Source of the DNA: Bradyrhizobium sp. sBnM-33
GTDB taxonomy: Bacteria > Pseudomonadota > Alphaproteobacteria > Rhizobiales > Xanthobacteraceae
Assembly: GCF_032917945.1 (NCBI RefSeq)
Contig: NZ_CP136624.1
Coordinates: forward strand, 3,782,001-3,846,000
Reading direction: 5' to 3'
DNA: 64,000 nucleotides
Below the pieces are notes generated by a model. The model was not told the DNA's origin and did no database searches. It saw only the letters and a list, made by a program, of their open reading frames with translations. A program made the position numbers and the translations under genes. Shown here in pieces: positions 38,654 to 47,499 of this stretch. Within the stretch, counting starts at the first letter, position 1, and each line of letters begins with the position of its first letter.

Positions 38654-38825
38654 GACCTTCCTTCCCCGCGAACTGATCGACGTGGGACAAGTGCTTCGCA
38701 TTAGATTGAGTTCTTGCTACCGCCTCACGCAGCTTGAGAAGCTCGGCATAGCGGACACCCAGCGTTTTGGTTGTCTTTGGCGCTTCGAGCTTATTCCCTG
38801 TCTTACCTGATCTTGGACGTCTCAT
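38634..38825 (-). CDS. Small basic hypothetical protein, 63 aa
   Basis: ATG at 38825. Basic N-terminus (MRRPRSGKTGNKLEAPKTTK) then a short helix (RYAELLKLREAVART). No family recognised. Support comes only from its overlap with the downstream 35-aa membrane protein. Confidence 0.4.
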   Translation of the reverse strand: MRRPRSGKTGNKLEAPKTTKTLGVRYAELLKLREAVARTQSNAKHLSHVDQFAGKEGREPSRH

Positions 38826-39649
38826 GCGCCGCTCCCGCCGCCATTATGAAAAAATAAGTCGCTTTTAAGTTGCTTGCCAAAAGAACATAGCAAACCTGAT
38901 CAATATCGGGATAAATGCTTTGTATTAAGCTTGATAGGCGCTCCAAAGGTTAAGTCTGGAACTTGTAAATCCGTCCCGCTCGTTCGTCTATGACCGGCAA
39001 GCCACACTAGCCAATCGAAGTGAGCCTGAACGGAGCCTGAATAAATCCTGTCGAATAAATAACTAAGAATTGCGTGGCGGCGGGGGCCGGATGCGTCGGG
39101 GGAAGCGGCATGCATGGCCCTGTCGAGAGGATATTATTGGACGAAGACAGGATTGTGAAAAAACTAAGAAGAAAAAAACCTCGAGGCGGAGCCCAAGGGA
39201 AGAATTTGAGCAGCGCGAATTACAGTCATTCGCACGCGTATTAAGGGCCTGAATATTCTCGGGCCCGCGAACACTGTTTGATCACGCACAGGACTCTTCC
39301 TGAAAATGACAATAGCGGACAGAATCCCGTTAGCGCTCATCCGATCAAAGTGGAGATCATCACTGACGAGTAAGATGATGAAAACGACCGTCTTGGTATA
39401 AGGCATCGGGCCCTTACTGTCGCCGGAGTGGTCTTGGCTCCTAGCCGCTTAAGTCATCGCGAAGGATCTCCAGAATGTTCGGCGTCACGGCAGCGTTTCG
39501 CCACTCGCAAAAGGTCTGCCGATTCTGGTTGAGCATGGAGCTGGAAAGCGATGGATCGACATCTATGCCTGCAGTTCGGTCGCGTGTGTGGCCGTAACAG
39601 CCATGGCGAAGGCCTCCCACACGGCGCGGACCGGCCCGCGGATTCATGG
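38826..39649. other. 820-bp region without a supported gene
   Basis: ORFs of 60-80 codons on both strands have no recognisable motif. The last part borders a gspG relic. Low-complexity A-rich stretch near 39150-39190. Confidence 0.4.
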
Positions 39650-39849
39650 CGAAACAAGCCAGAGGCGCTACGGTGCAACAGTCCCTATCTCTAGAAGGCC
39701 AAGAACCTGCTGGACCCCTGGGACGTCAGTACCAGTACGCCTATCCCGCTTCGAGCGGTGAGTACGAGGTCTATTCCCTCGGTCCGACCGGCAAGGCCAA
39801 CTCAGCGTCGGCAGCCCAGTCATCGTACATCCGCAGTGCCGGAAGCTAG
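39650..39849 (+). pseudogene. gspG relic (C-terminal part of a major pseudopilin gene)
   Basis: One frame reads RCNSPYL, then stop, then KAKNLLDPW, matching RWNGPYLKKAKNLLDPWG in the intact GspG at 55548. After a one-base shift the next frame reads GRQYQYAYPASSGEYEVYSL and then GPTGKANSAS to the stop at 39849, matching the intact end (GRPYQYAISDGQYEIYSLGP). The N-terminal prepilin part is absent. With one nonsense codon and one frameshift it cannot make a pseudopilin. Confidence 0.8.
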
Positions 39850-39889
39850 TCGCGGGTAGCAATAGCAGCGGTCACTCAAGAGAGCTTTT

Positions 39890-40480
39890 TCATGCTCTCA
39901 TCGAGAGCTCATCCAGCTCGGTTTCGAGAGCCTTGCGCCAGTCGGGCGTCCGGATGCCGAAAGTCATTTCAAGCCTGGTCACATCCAAGCGCGAATTGAG
40001 CGGGCGTGGTGCTTTGGTTGGATAATCCTGACTGGGTATGGCGATCATATCGCGGACGGCAAGTTGAACTCCTCGGCGGCGAAGTCCGTCAACAATGGCG
40101 CAGGCGAATCCGTAAAAGCTTGTTTCTCCGCGATTAGACAGGTGAGGGAGACCCTCCGCCTCGTCAAACCACCGCCTGATCGAATCTGCATGAAAGCGCT
40201 TCCGGGATGTGGGCGCCGAGAATAAACGTTAGCGTCTCCGCGATGGTTCGTGCGGACGTCGGGGGCGCCGATCTGGTCGGCCACAATTCGCAATTCTGGC
40301 TGATCGCGTGCAATTCTCGCGATGGTCTTCAGAAAATACTTGCCCATCGCAGCAAATACCCAGGATGTGCGGATGATCAGGTGGCTGCCACCGGCCGCTC
40401 TACGGCAGTCTTTACTCCACCACCTCATTTTCTTCTTTGCGGCGGGGCAGGTGTCTGCGGCGATCCACTTCGCTGTCTCG
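39890..40480 (-). pseudogene. rmlD relic (second dTDP-4-dehydrorhamnose reductase)
   Basis: Near 40275-40400 the minus strand encodes HLIIRTSWVFAAMGKYFLKT and IVADQIGAP, the central RmlD motifs. After frameshifts the C-terminal part returns as DYPTKAPRPLNSRLDVTRLE and FGIRTPDWRKALETELDEL, ending at TGA 39890-39892. The Rossmann N-terminus is missing. The intact copy is at 16229. The relic lies next to the gspG relic and the GH16 gene. Confidence 0.75.
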
Positions 40481-40678
40481 ATCCGCCGTCCGCGCCTTAA
40501 AGGGACTAGAGAGAAATTGAAACATTGTTGAACTCTCAGCGATGGGTGACGAGATCGAGGTACACAGCCGCCGATTCTACTCTTACCAAGTTTATTTAGG
40601 ATGTCGAAGCCGCAGCCGTGAGTGGGTGTTCCGATCGAGGTCGGAACACCCATGATTACGTCACTACAGCGTCTGCAT

Positions 40679-42700
40679 TCAGCCCCACACGTGCCCGAAG
40701 TGCTGGTGCTGGTTGGCGCTGAGGTTCTCGAGCTGCTGGTGCTGGTTGCCGCATGAGTTGTCCATCATCGCCGCCAGCTCGGCGGTGGCATCGTTGCCGA
40801 GCAGCTCGTTGTCTAACCAGGCCTCGAAGCGGCCGCCGCCCTGGGCTGCGTCGAAATTGGAGATATTGTCCTCCAAATTTTGCATCGTTTGAATGAAGGC
40901 CACCGAGGCAAGCGCTGACATTATGTCGGCCAGCATGTGAGCAAGCTGGTGGCCGCCGCCGAAACCGTGGGCAGCGTCGGCGCTCAGCCCCATCTGATCA
41001 AAATGTAGATCATTGTGCCAGCCGTGCGAGCCGTGGCCGTGATCGCCGTGATGGTCCACCGCGGCGTTGGCCTGATCGGCTAGCGGGCCATCATCGGCGG
41101 CGCCAACGGCCGGAGCAGCGGCTGGCGGGACATCGGCGACGTCAACGGCCGGCGGGACATCATCCGCCGCGACAACAGGCGGAGTGACAGGCGCGCTATC
41201 ATCCGCGGCGACAACAGGTGGAGTGGCAGGCGCGCTATCATCCGCGGCGACAACAGGCGGAACGGCAGGGGGGCTGTCATCGGCGGCGACAACAGGCGGA
41301 GTGGCAGGCGGGACATCATCCGCCGCGACAACAGGCGGAGTGACAGGCGCGCTATCATCCGCGGCGACAACAGGTGGAGTGGCAGGCGGGACATCATCCG
41401 CCGCGACAACAGGCGGAGTGACAGGCGCGCTATCATCCGCGGCGACAACAGGTGGAGTGGCAGGCGGGACATCATCCGCCGCGACAACAGGCGGAGTGAC
41501 AGGCGCGCTATCATCCGCCGCGACAACAGGTGGAGTGGCAGGCGGGCTGTCATCCGCGGCGACAACAGGCGGAACGGCAGGCGGGCTGTCTTCGGCGGCG
41601 ACAACAGGCGGAGTGGTAGGCGGGCTGTCATCGGCGGCGACAACAGGCGGAACGGCAGGGGGGCTGTCTTCGGCGGCGACAACAGGCGGAACGGCAGGCG
41701 GGCTGTCTTCGGCGGCGACAACAGGCGGAGTGGTAGGCGGGCTGTCATCGGCGGCGACAACAGGCGGAGTGACAGGCGGGCTATCATCAGCGGCGACAAC
41801 AGGCGGAGCAGCAGGCGGGACAACCACATCATTTGTGTGGTCCACCGCAGGGGGCGCCGAACCGTCAAGCGCCGTTGCGCCATACATGCCAGGATCGCGC
41901 CCATCAGGAGCCGACACCTGACCCAGCGCCACAGTGGGGTTCGACCCATCTTTTGAATAGGCGCGAATGTAATCGATCTTCATCTGCTCCCCACCAACAG
42001 CGCCGGCCTGCGTAGCCAAGTTGGCGATCAGGTATTGCGGGTTGCTGTAGTCTGAAGGCGTAACCTGCGAACCCTTTAACTCACCGTCCACGTAGAAGCT
42101 GAGCTTGTCCGCTTCCCAGAGAACACCGTAGGTGTGATACCCGTCCTCGTTGGCTGTCTCGCTGTAGACCTGACGATTTTGCTGCCAAGGAATACCATTC
42201 GACGGATCGGTAGTGTGGATGTGGCTATACACGCCGCTATCGTTCTCGCCGTAGTGCTCAACCACGTCCAGTTCCTGCCACGCATCAGGCGTGCCGGGAT
42301 TAACCTGTTGGTCGGGCAGCATCCAAAAGGCGTCCCACGCGCGCGGGGCATTGCTCAAGTCAGCCCGCATTTCAAAGTAACCTTGCTTCTGCGACCAGTC
42401 ACCCTCCGTGGTAATCAGCCCAGATTCCATGCTCCCCTGAATACCGGAAGGCGTGACGTCGCCTGTGGCCGTGATGGTCAGTGCGCCACCTTCGACCTTG
42501 AACGGATCATAACCTGAGGAAGGATCGACGAACGAGCTATGTCCAAAGCCAACTTCGGCCTTGCCGTCGCTCATAACCCACTGAGTGCGCATATCGGCCC
42601 AAGTGGTACCTTCTCCTGTTGCGGAGATGCTGCGAGTGTTAAACTCGTCCGAGAACGTTAGCTTATACCCCGTAAGATCAAGATCCGCCATTTGTTGCAT
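40679..42700 (-). CDS. GH16-family glycanase with 13-residue tandem repeats
   Basis: The start is taken at ATG 42700 (MQQMADLDLTGYKL); the frame is open upstream to 42805. The first 260 residues form a family 16 glycoside hydrolase: LTFSDEFNT, GYFEMRADLSNAPRAWDAFW, the catalytic motif ELDVVEHYG (nucleophile and acid/base Glu) and HTYGVLWEADKLSFYVDGEL. Such enzymes cut beta-1,3/1,4-glucans; in rhizobia ExoK/ExsH trim EPS. Then come about 17 copies of a Pro/Ala/Asp unit (VVAADDSPPATPP), then a His/Gly-rich end. There is no N-terminal signal peptide, so type I export is possible. Confidence 0.88.
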   Translation of the reverse strand: MQQMADLDLTGYKLTFSDEFNTRSISATGEGTTWADMRTQWVMSDGKAEVGFGHSSFVDPSSGYDPFKVEGGALTITATGDVTPSGIQGSMESGLITTEGDWSQKQGYFEMRADLSNAPRAWDAFWMLPDQQVNPGTPDAWQELDVVEHYGENDSGVYSHIHTTDPSNGIPWQQNRQVYSETANEDGYHTYGVLWEADKLSFYVDGELKGSQVTPSDYSNPQYLIANLATQAGAVGGEQMKIDYIRAYSKDGSNPTVALGQVSAPDGRDPGMYGATALDGSAPPAVDHTNDVVVPPAAPPVVAADDSPPVTPPVVAADDSPPTTPPVVAAEDSPPAVPPVVAAEDSPPAVPPVVAADDSPPTTPPVVAAEDSPPAVPPVVAADDSPPATPPVVAADDSAPVTPPVVAADDVPPATPPVVAADDSAPVTPPVVAADDVPPATPPVVAADDSAPVTPPVVAADDVPPATPPVVAADDSPPAVPPVVAADDSAPATPPVVAADDSAPVTPPVVAADDVPPAVDVADVPPAAAPAVGAADDGPLADQANAAVDHHGDHGHGSHGWHNDLHFDQMGLSADAAHGFGGGHQLAHMLADIMSALASVAFIQTMQNLEDNISNFDAAQGGGRFEAWLDNELLGNDATAELAAMMDNSCGNQHQQLENLSANQHQHFGHVWG
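41104..41815 (-). repeat. About 17 tandem 39-bp coding repeats
   Basis: The unit VVAADDSxPxTPP recurs every 13 codons. Variants (AAEDSPPAVPP, AADDVPPATPP, AADDSAPVTPP) form alternating higher-order pairs, a sign of recent unequal exchange. In-frame copy changes would only alter linker length. Confidence 0.9.
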
Positions 42701-43945
42701 CCCTGTTGTGCTTATGCATCCTGTTGTACATTGGCCGTAGCCATGCGCTGAAGCGATGTACGGAGACGCATCAATCAAAAATGCGGCTCGCCATCGAGGT
42801 CTCACGAGCAGAAACGAAGCCGGAATTGGGGCGCGGACAATGACCGCACCGGGGCGACTGAAAGACTATGATGCGATGATATTGTGATGTTGGCCTTCGC
42901 GCCGAATGGGCAGCCTTCAAGTCAAAGCATCATTCGTCAGCGGCGCGTTGCGCCGAGCGCACCATGTCAACAAGGGCTATCTCCGGTCAGGAGTGAGGCG
43001 CCATCGAGCGCGAACTTCGACGTCGCTCGGCAACCTAGCCCGTGATCGGCACAGGAAGACCCACGGTCACCTCGATCGTTTTTCCAGGGATCACCGCTGT
43101 TCGGCCACAGTCTGCGACGCGTCCTCACCCAGCTGAAAGCTTTGCTGCACTCAATCCCTTTCTGGGCCTTTGTCCTGGCTCCGACCGTCAAACCGGCTTC
43201 TCAACGGACGACTACCTCGAGCCGTTCGACCTTGGCACTGCAGCTTATCACTGTATATAAGGACAGATCTCAACAGCGCGTCTTACTCCCCAACGCGGCC
43301 TCCGCCGGACGGATACACGTTTCGAATCTGCGAATGGAAATGCGATTTAGCGCAGTTTGCGTTAGTATTGGCTCGATTGGAGCCGTGAGCATGACAAGTG
43401 AACTTGATAATATCGCGCAACGTAACTCGCCGTGACGCCGGCCTTCCGTGCCTCGATGTAGCGGTGGAACTGAAAAAGCTTGAAGCAATCAGGTTTGAGG
43501 CAACTTTCGAACGGGAGATTGAAAGGAATCGCCCGCGGCTGCGTCATGTATGGGCGGATAAAAAGATGAGAGGGCTAAGTCGAATGGGACTATGGAATAA
43601 GGCTCGCGCTGAACTGCGCGATAAAATGTCCCAGTGTGTTGTTGGAGAGCACTAAGAAAAAGGCTCACCTCGTTGAGCTTTATATCTTTTGGCTTCGTTC
43701 TGTGTTTTGCCGTACGCACAGCGAAATTCCGTGTACGACCATCGATATTGCCGAAGTTACCATGAACTTGGAGGCAAGGTTTGTCGCAGTGCGGATAGCG
43801 AGCACATTATCGCCAGCGAAGCAGTGGCTGCTTCGCCAATGTCTATCTGGTGGTACCGACGCAACTTAAACCTGTATCAGTCCTGATGGGCAACATGTTT
43901 GTTTGACGTGGAATCGAGCGCGGTTCGGAAAGTCTGTCTTCGGCG
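42701..43945. other. 1.2-kb gene-poor region
   Basis: No gene I can support. A plus-strand ORF at 43398-43655 (85 codons, helical, containing REIERNRPRLRHVWADKK) is followed by a weak hairpin near 43665 and might be real at low confidence. Confidence 0.4.
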
Positions 43946-44092
43946 CTAGCGATCGGATCGGGCGGTGACATAGATTTCCTGCCGCAGATCGGTGGGGAAG
44001 ATCGGGTAGGCGAAGAAGCCAACGCTCGCGAAGCCGAGCAGCATCATGGCCCAAGTCGAGGGTTCTGGAACGGCAGCAACGTAGGCGAACTT
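43946..44092 (-). pseudogene. PEP-CTERM sorting-motif fragment
   Basis: The minus-strand frame ending TAG 43946-43948 reads [20 protein letters not shown] and then ASVGFFAY, the canonical PEP-CTERM sorting signal (VPEPSTW, then a membrane helix). The usual short Arg-rich tail is replaced by an unrelated segment ([19 protein letters not shown]). Nothing upstream in frame encodes a signal peptide. PEP-CTERM proteins are processed by exosortase and tied to EPS production; no exosortase lies in the window. Confidence 0.7.
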
Positions 44093-44153
44093 CGAATTCT
44101 ACAAGTGGAGATGTGAAGCGGAACGCCGAACGCTGGGGGTGCCATCGGGGTAA
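44093..44153 (-). pseudogene. GT2 glycosyltransferase scrap
   Basis: About 60 bp on the minus strand encode PDGTP, then after a one-base shift [15 protein letters not shown]. This closely matches PDGTPQRSAFRFQSPLGEFE in the intact glycosyltransferase at 50939-51922. It abuts the PEP-CTERM fragment directly. Confidence 0.7.
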
Positions 44154-44272
44154 GCGGCTGAGCTTGACCACCGGCTGCGGTTTTTAGGCCAGTGCTGCTC
44201 GCGCACCAAGGCTAAGCTCTTCTCTGCGACGATCAAGGAAAACGCTCTTATTGCATTCTTTCTTCGTGAGCG
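44154..44272 (-). pseudogene. 3' part of a small gene split by the IS21-family element
   Basis: Continues, across the insertion and in the same frame, the gene whose 5' part is at 47085-47499: KARS on one side joins RRKNAIRAFSLIVAEKSLAL here. The join is exact when one copy of the 7-bp duplication GTGAGCG is removed. The original end is unclear because the frame runs into the GT2 scrap. Confidence 0.75.
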
Positions 44273-44533
44273 TGCGTATTCCGACGATCGCGACCACCCG
44301 CTACGACGGATTGTGACCACCCATTCCGATCGATCGCGACCAGTGTGATGGTGCCGTCAGGTGCATTTTCTGATCTCAGTGTTTTGGCTCGACGTCAAGC
44401 GCGGTGGAGGCCGTCCCGGTAGTCGACAGGAGGGACCCGCGCGCGCTGCGGAGTGCCCCCACGGCTGACGCAGCAGCGCGCGCGGGAGGTCCCTGTTGAC
44501 CCACGGGGGCGGCCGGTGGGCTGGCGATGCGCT

Positions 44534-45337
44534 TCATATTTTTGCTCCCGTGGGCGGCTTGCCGTTGGCTGGCGGTGTGGCCGCGGCCGGCGCCAGCCGT
44601 TCCTCGTCGGCTTTGAGCTTGCGCATAGACGGGCCGTCGAGCTCGATCCGATAAGCGTTGTGGACAATACGATCCAGCACGGCGTCGCCGACGGTGGGCT
44701 CGCCAATAACCTCGTGCCAAGTTGCCACAGGGAGTTGGCTGGTGATGAGGATGGAGCCGCGGCCATGACGGTCCTCGACGATCTCCATGAGATCGCGCCG
44801 CTGACTGGCTGAGAGGCGGTCGGGTCCCCAATCGTCCAATACAAGCAAATCGACCTTGACCAGCATCCGGAACAGTCGCGGGAAGCGGCCGTCGCCATGA
44901 GCGAGATCGAGATCAGCGAACAGACGCGGCACGCGCGTGTAGTGGACCGTGTAGCCGTCGCGGCAAGCCTTTTGCGCGAGCGCGCAGGCTAACCACGACT
45001 TGCCGATTCCGCACGGGCCGGTGACCAGCAGGCCGCGGTGCTCGGCGATCCAGCGGCAGGTGGCCAACTGTTGGAACAGCGCCTTGTCGAGCCGGCGTGG
45101 CGTGCGGTAGTCGACGTCCTCGACCGCGGCTTGGCTGTGCCGCAGCCGGGCGGCGCGCAGTCGGGCCTGGAAGCGACGGGTGCTGCGATAGGCGACCTCG
45201 CGGTCGAGCAGCAGAGCCAGCCATTCGGCGTGCGCGAGATTGCGAGCCTCCTCTTGCACCTCGAGCTCGGTGAAGGCTTGCGCCATGCCGTCGAGCTTGA
45301 GCGCTCTGAGCTGGTCTAGAGTGGGATGTGAGAGCAT
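44534..45337 (-). CDS. istB: IS21-family helper ATPase IstB
   Basis: 267 residues. Walker A GPCGIGKSWLACALAQKA (about 108-125), Walker B LLVLDDWGPDRL (about 168-179), and SILITSQLPVATWHEVIGEP. Starts 14 bp after the istA stop. A different IstB lineage from that at 2675. Intact. Confidence 0.93.
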   Translation of the reverse strand: MLSHPTLDQLRALKLDGMAQAFTELEVQEEARNLAHAEWLALLLDREVAYRSTRRFQARLRAARLRHSQAAVEDVDYRTPRRLDKALFQQLATCRWIAEHRGLLVTGPCGIGKSWLACALAQKACRDGYTVHYTRVPRLFADLDLAHGDGRFPRLFRMLVKVDLLVLDDWGPDRLSASQRRDLMEIVEDRHGRGSILITSQLPVATWHEVIGEPTVGDAVLDRIVHNAYRIELDGPSMRKLKADEERLAPAAATPPANGKPPTGAKI

Positions 45338-45351
45338 CAGTCGTCATCTCC

Positions 45352-46884
45352 TCAATGGAAGTAGGTCGGGCCACGGATGTTGTCGTGCGCTATCGCTGGC
45401 CCGTCCGTGGGCGTTGCGGGCTGCTGGCGATCGAGATTGTTCTTGAGGATCGAGTTGACCGAACTGTAGGAGCGCGCGCCGATCTCGAGCGCGCGGCCGC
45501 ACGCAGCCTCGAGCCTCTCGCGGCCATATGTCTTGGCAAGCCGCAGGATGCCGACACAGGCGCGGAAGCCTTGCTCGGGATGCGTGCGCTCCCGCAGGAT
45601 AGTCGCGATCAGTGCCGACGTGCGGCGGCCGATCTCGGCGGCGCTTCGCCGGAGGCGCTCTGGCGTCCAGTCGGCATAGCGCCGGTGGCTCGACGGCATG
45701 TGCTCGCGCACCGTCGTATGCTTGCGGTCGGAGGAAGAGCGCACATGGGCGGCAACGCGTTTGCCGCAGTGGAAGACTTCAATCGTGCGCGCCGTGATGC
45801 GCGCCCAAACCTTCTCGCGCAGCAATTGGTGCGGCACCGAGTAGTAGTGCTTCTCGATCTCGACGTGGTAGTCGAGCGCGACCCTGCATTCCTTCCATTC
45901 GGCAAAGACGTAGGGCTCGGCCGGCAGCGGTTTGAGCGCCGCGCGCTCGATCTCGTCGAACAACGCGCGGCGGCTCGCACCGAGATGGCGCGATACGCGG
46001 TTGTTGAGTTGTGCGACAAGCTCGGCGATGGCCACGTTCAATGCGCAGAGCGAGAAGAACTGCCGGTTGCGCAGCTTCGCGACGATAAATCGAGTCGCAA
46101 TTTGGACCGCAACTTCTACCTTAGCTTTGTCGCGGGCGCGATACGGCCGCGCCGGAACAATGGCGGTGTTGTAGTGAGCCGCCATCTCGGCATAGGTGCG
46201 GTTGACCGTCGGCTCATAGAAGCAAGCCTTGGTGACGCCCGAGCGCAGATTGTCGGACACCACCACTGCCGGAACCCCGCCGATGAACGCAAAGGCGCGC
46301 GTGTGCGAGCCGATCCAGTCGGACAGGCCCTGCGTCCAGGTGGCCTCCGCATATGTGTAGTTCGTCGCGCCGAGCGAGGCGACGAACAGCTGGGCTGTCA
46401 GTACCTCGCCGGTCGAACCATCCATCACCTCAAGCGTCGTGCCGGCGTAATCAACGAACATGCGCTCGCCAGCGACGTGGCTCTGTCGCATAGTCGGCGA
46501 CAGCCGCGCCGCCCAGGCGCCATAGAGCTCACAGTAGCGGCTGTACCCGTAACCATCCGGGTAGGCCGCGCGATGCTCCTCCCACAATAGCTGCAGCGTC
46601 ACCCCTGGCCGGCGAAGCTCACGGTGGACCGCCGCCCAGTCTGGCTGCGGTCGACGCTTTGCGCCGACCGTTGGAGGTCGGTAGAGTCGGGCCTCCAGCG
46701 CCTCGTCCGTCAGGCCTTCCGGTACCGGCCAGGTGAGGCCGGCGCGGCGTGCCCGCTGGATGCACTCCCCGGCGGCCGTTGCACTCATCCCCAGGCTGGC
46801 AGCGATCTTGCGTTTGGACATGCCGGCGGCGGACAGCCGCAGCACGTCGCGAATTTTGCGCATAGGTAATCTCGGTCCTGGCAT
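45352..46884 (-). CDS. istA: IS21-family transposase IstA
   Basis: 510 residues, full length. N-terminal HTH (MRKIRDVLRLSAAGMSKRKI). DDE catalytic residues: D in RMFVDYAGTTLE, D in VVSDNLRSGV and E in KAKVEVAVQIATRF. A C-terminal beta domain follows (HVEIEKHYYSVPHQLLREKV). No frameshift. Catalyses cut-and-join transposition with IstB. Confidence 0.94.
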   Translation of the reverse strand: MPGPRLPMRKIRDVLRLSAAGMSKRKIAASLGMSATAAGECIQRARRAGLTWPVPEGLTDEALEARLYRPPTVGAKRRPQPDWAAVHRELRRPGVTLQLLWEEHRAAYPDGYGYSRYCELYGAWAARLSPTMRQSHVAGERMFVDYAGTTLEVMDGSTGEVLTAQLFVASLGATNYTYAEATWTQGLSDWIGSHTRAFAFIGGVPAVVVSDNLRSGVTKACFYEPTVNRTYAEMAAHYNTAIVPARPYRARDKAKVEVAVQIATRFIVAKLRNRQFFSLCALNVAIAELVAQLNNRVSRHLGASRRALFDEIERAALKPLPAEPYVFAEWKECRVALDYHVEIEKHYYSVPHQLLREKVWARITARTIEVFHCGKRVAAHVRSSSDRKHTTVREHMPSSHRRYADWTPERLRRSAAEIGRRTSALIATILRERTHPEQGFRACVGILRLAKTYGRERLEAACGRALEIGARSYSSVNSILKNNLDRQQPATPTDGPAIAHDNIRGPTYFH

Positions 46885-47084
46885 TTGCCCCCGCTCCTCG
46901 TGGAAAGGAGCGAAACCATGCCGATTCGCAGATCACCCAACGGCGCCCGTCACACCCGTCCACAGGCTGGTCGCGATCGCCCGGAATGGGTGGTCGCGAT
47001 CAATCGGAACGCCTGGTCGCAATCAATCGGTACAGCCGGTCGTGATCAATCGGAACGCCCGGTCGCGATCGCTCGGTACGCGCA

Positions 47085-47499
47085 GTGAGCGGGCCTTGCG
47101 TTCGTAACTTTCCAATTTCTTCAACTGCCCCATTATCATATTGACTTCCACCTGATCATTCAGATTGGCGCAAATCAATTCTCGAATCGTCTGGGCTGTA
47201 AAGTTTTTGACCCTTTCAAGTTGAACCTGGCATTCGGCGACGTAACGGGCGGCCTCCATGATCCAACCATCGTTGCTTCCCCTCGCCAAATTTCTCGCAA
47301 CATGATCCATTCTCAATTGCTCTGAGCGAATCGATCCAATCCTCGCTGCCAGTCCGTGCCTTCGCGCATTATTGCGAGAACGCTCTTTGCCCTCTGCGCT
47401 TCGGGGGCCTGTGCTCTTAAGCGCGTTGTGCCTGTTAGCCTCTCTCTGTCGAAATGTGCTCAAAGGGTCATTCCTTGTTCGGAGCAGGTAGTCCAACAT
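47085..47499 (-). pseudogene. 5' part of a small hypothetical gene split by the IS21-family element
   Basis: Likely start ATG 47499 (MLDYLLRTRND), overlapping the upstream 210-aa gene by about 30 bp. The region RQREANRHNALKSTGPRSAE then GKERSRNNARRHGL is the signature of a hypothetical family common in Bradyrhizobium. Translation now runs from KARS into the insertion sequence and stops after a few codons at 47023. The missing end is at 44154-44272. Confidence 0.85.

Larger units (their letters stand above)
44273..47084 (-). mobile_element. Complete IS21-family insertion sequence with 7-bp target duplication
   Basis: The left end starts TGCGTATTCCGACGATCGCG; the right end read inward starts TGCGCGTACCGAGCGATCGC. 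Both ends carry a repeated block around GATCGCGACC: about three copies at 44285-44342 and five at 46968-47070, as is usual for IS21. The flanks are GTGAGCG at 44266-44272 and 47085-47091, a clear target site duplication. istA and istB are both intact, so the copy may still be active. Confidence 0.93.

Noticed and set aside
41104..41815. Possible CRISPR array because of regular short repeats
   Set aside because: The 39-bp units are directly adjacent without unique spacers and keep a protein frame; no cas genes.
41184..41921. 245-codon repetitive ORF (SSAATTGG units) opposite the GH16 gene
   Set aside because: It arises from reading the 39-bp coding repeats on the other strand; the GH16 frame has catalytic motifs.
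44376..44831. Passenger gene inside the second IS21-family element
   Set aside because: The ORFs here are off-frame readings of istB.
45328..46590. 420-codon plus-strand ORF
   Set aside because: Antisense to the intact IstA with DDE motifs; no family features of its own.
46968..47070. Short regular repeats upstream of istA as a CRISPR or iteron array
   Set aside because: They match the inverted-repeat end of the IS21-family element and recur at its other end.
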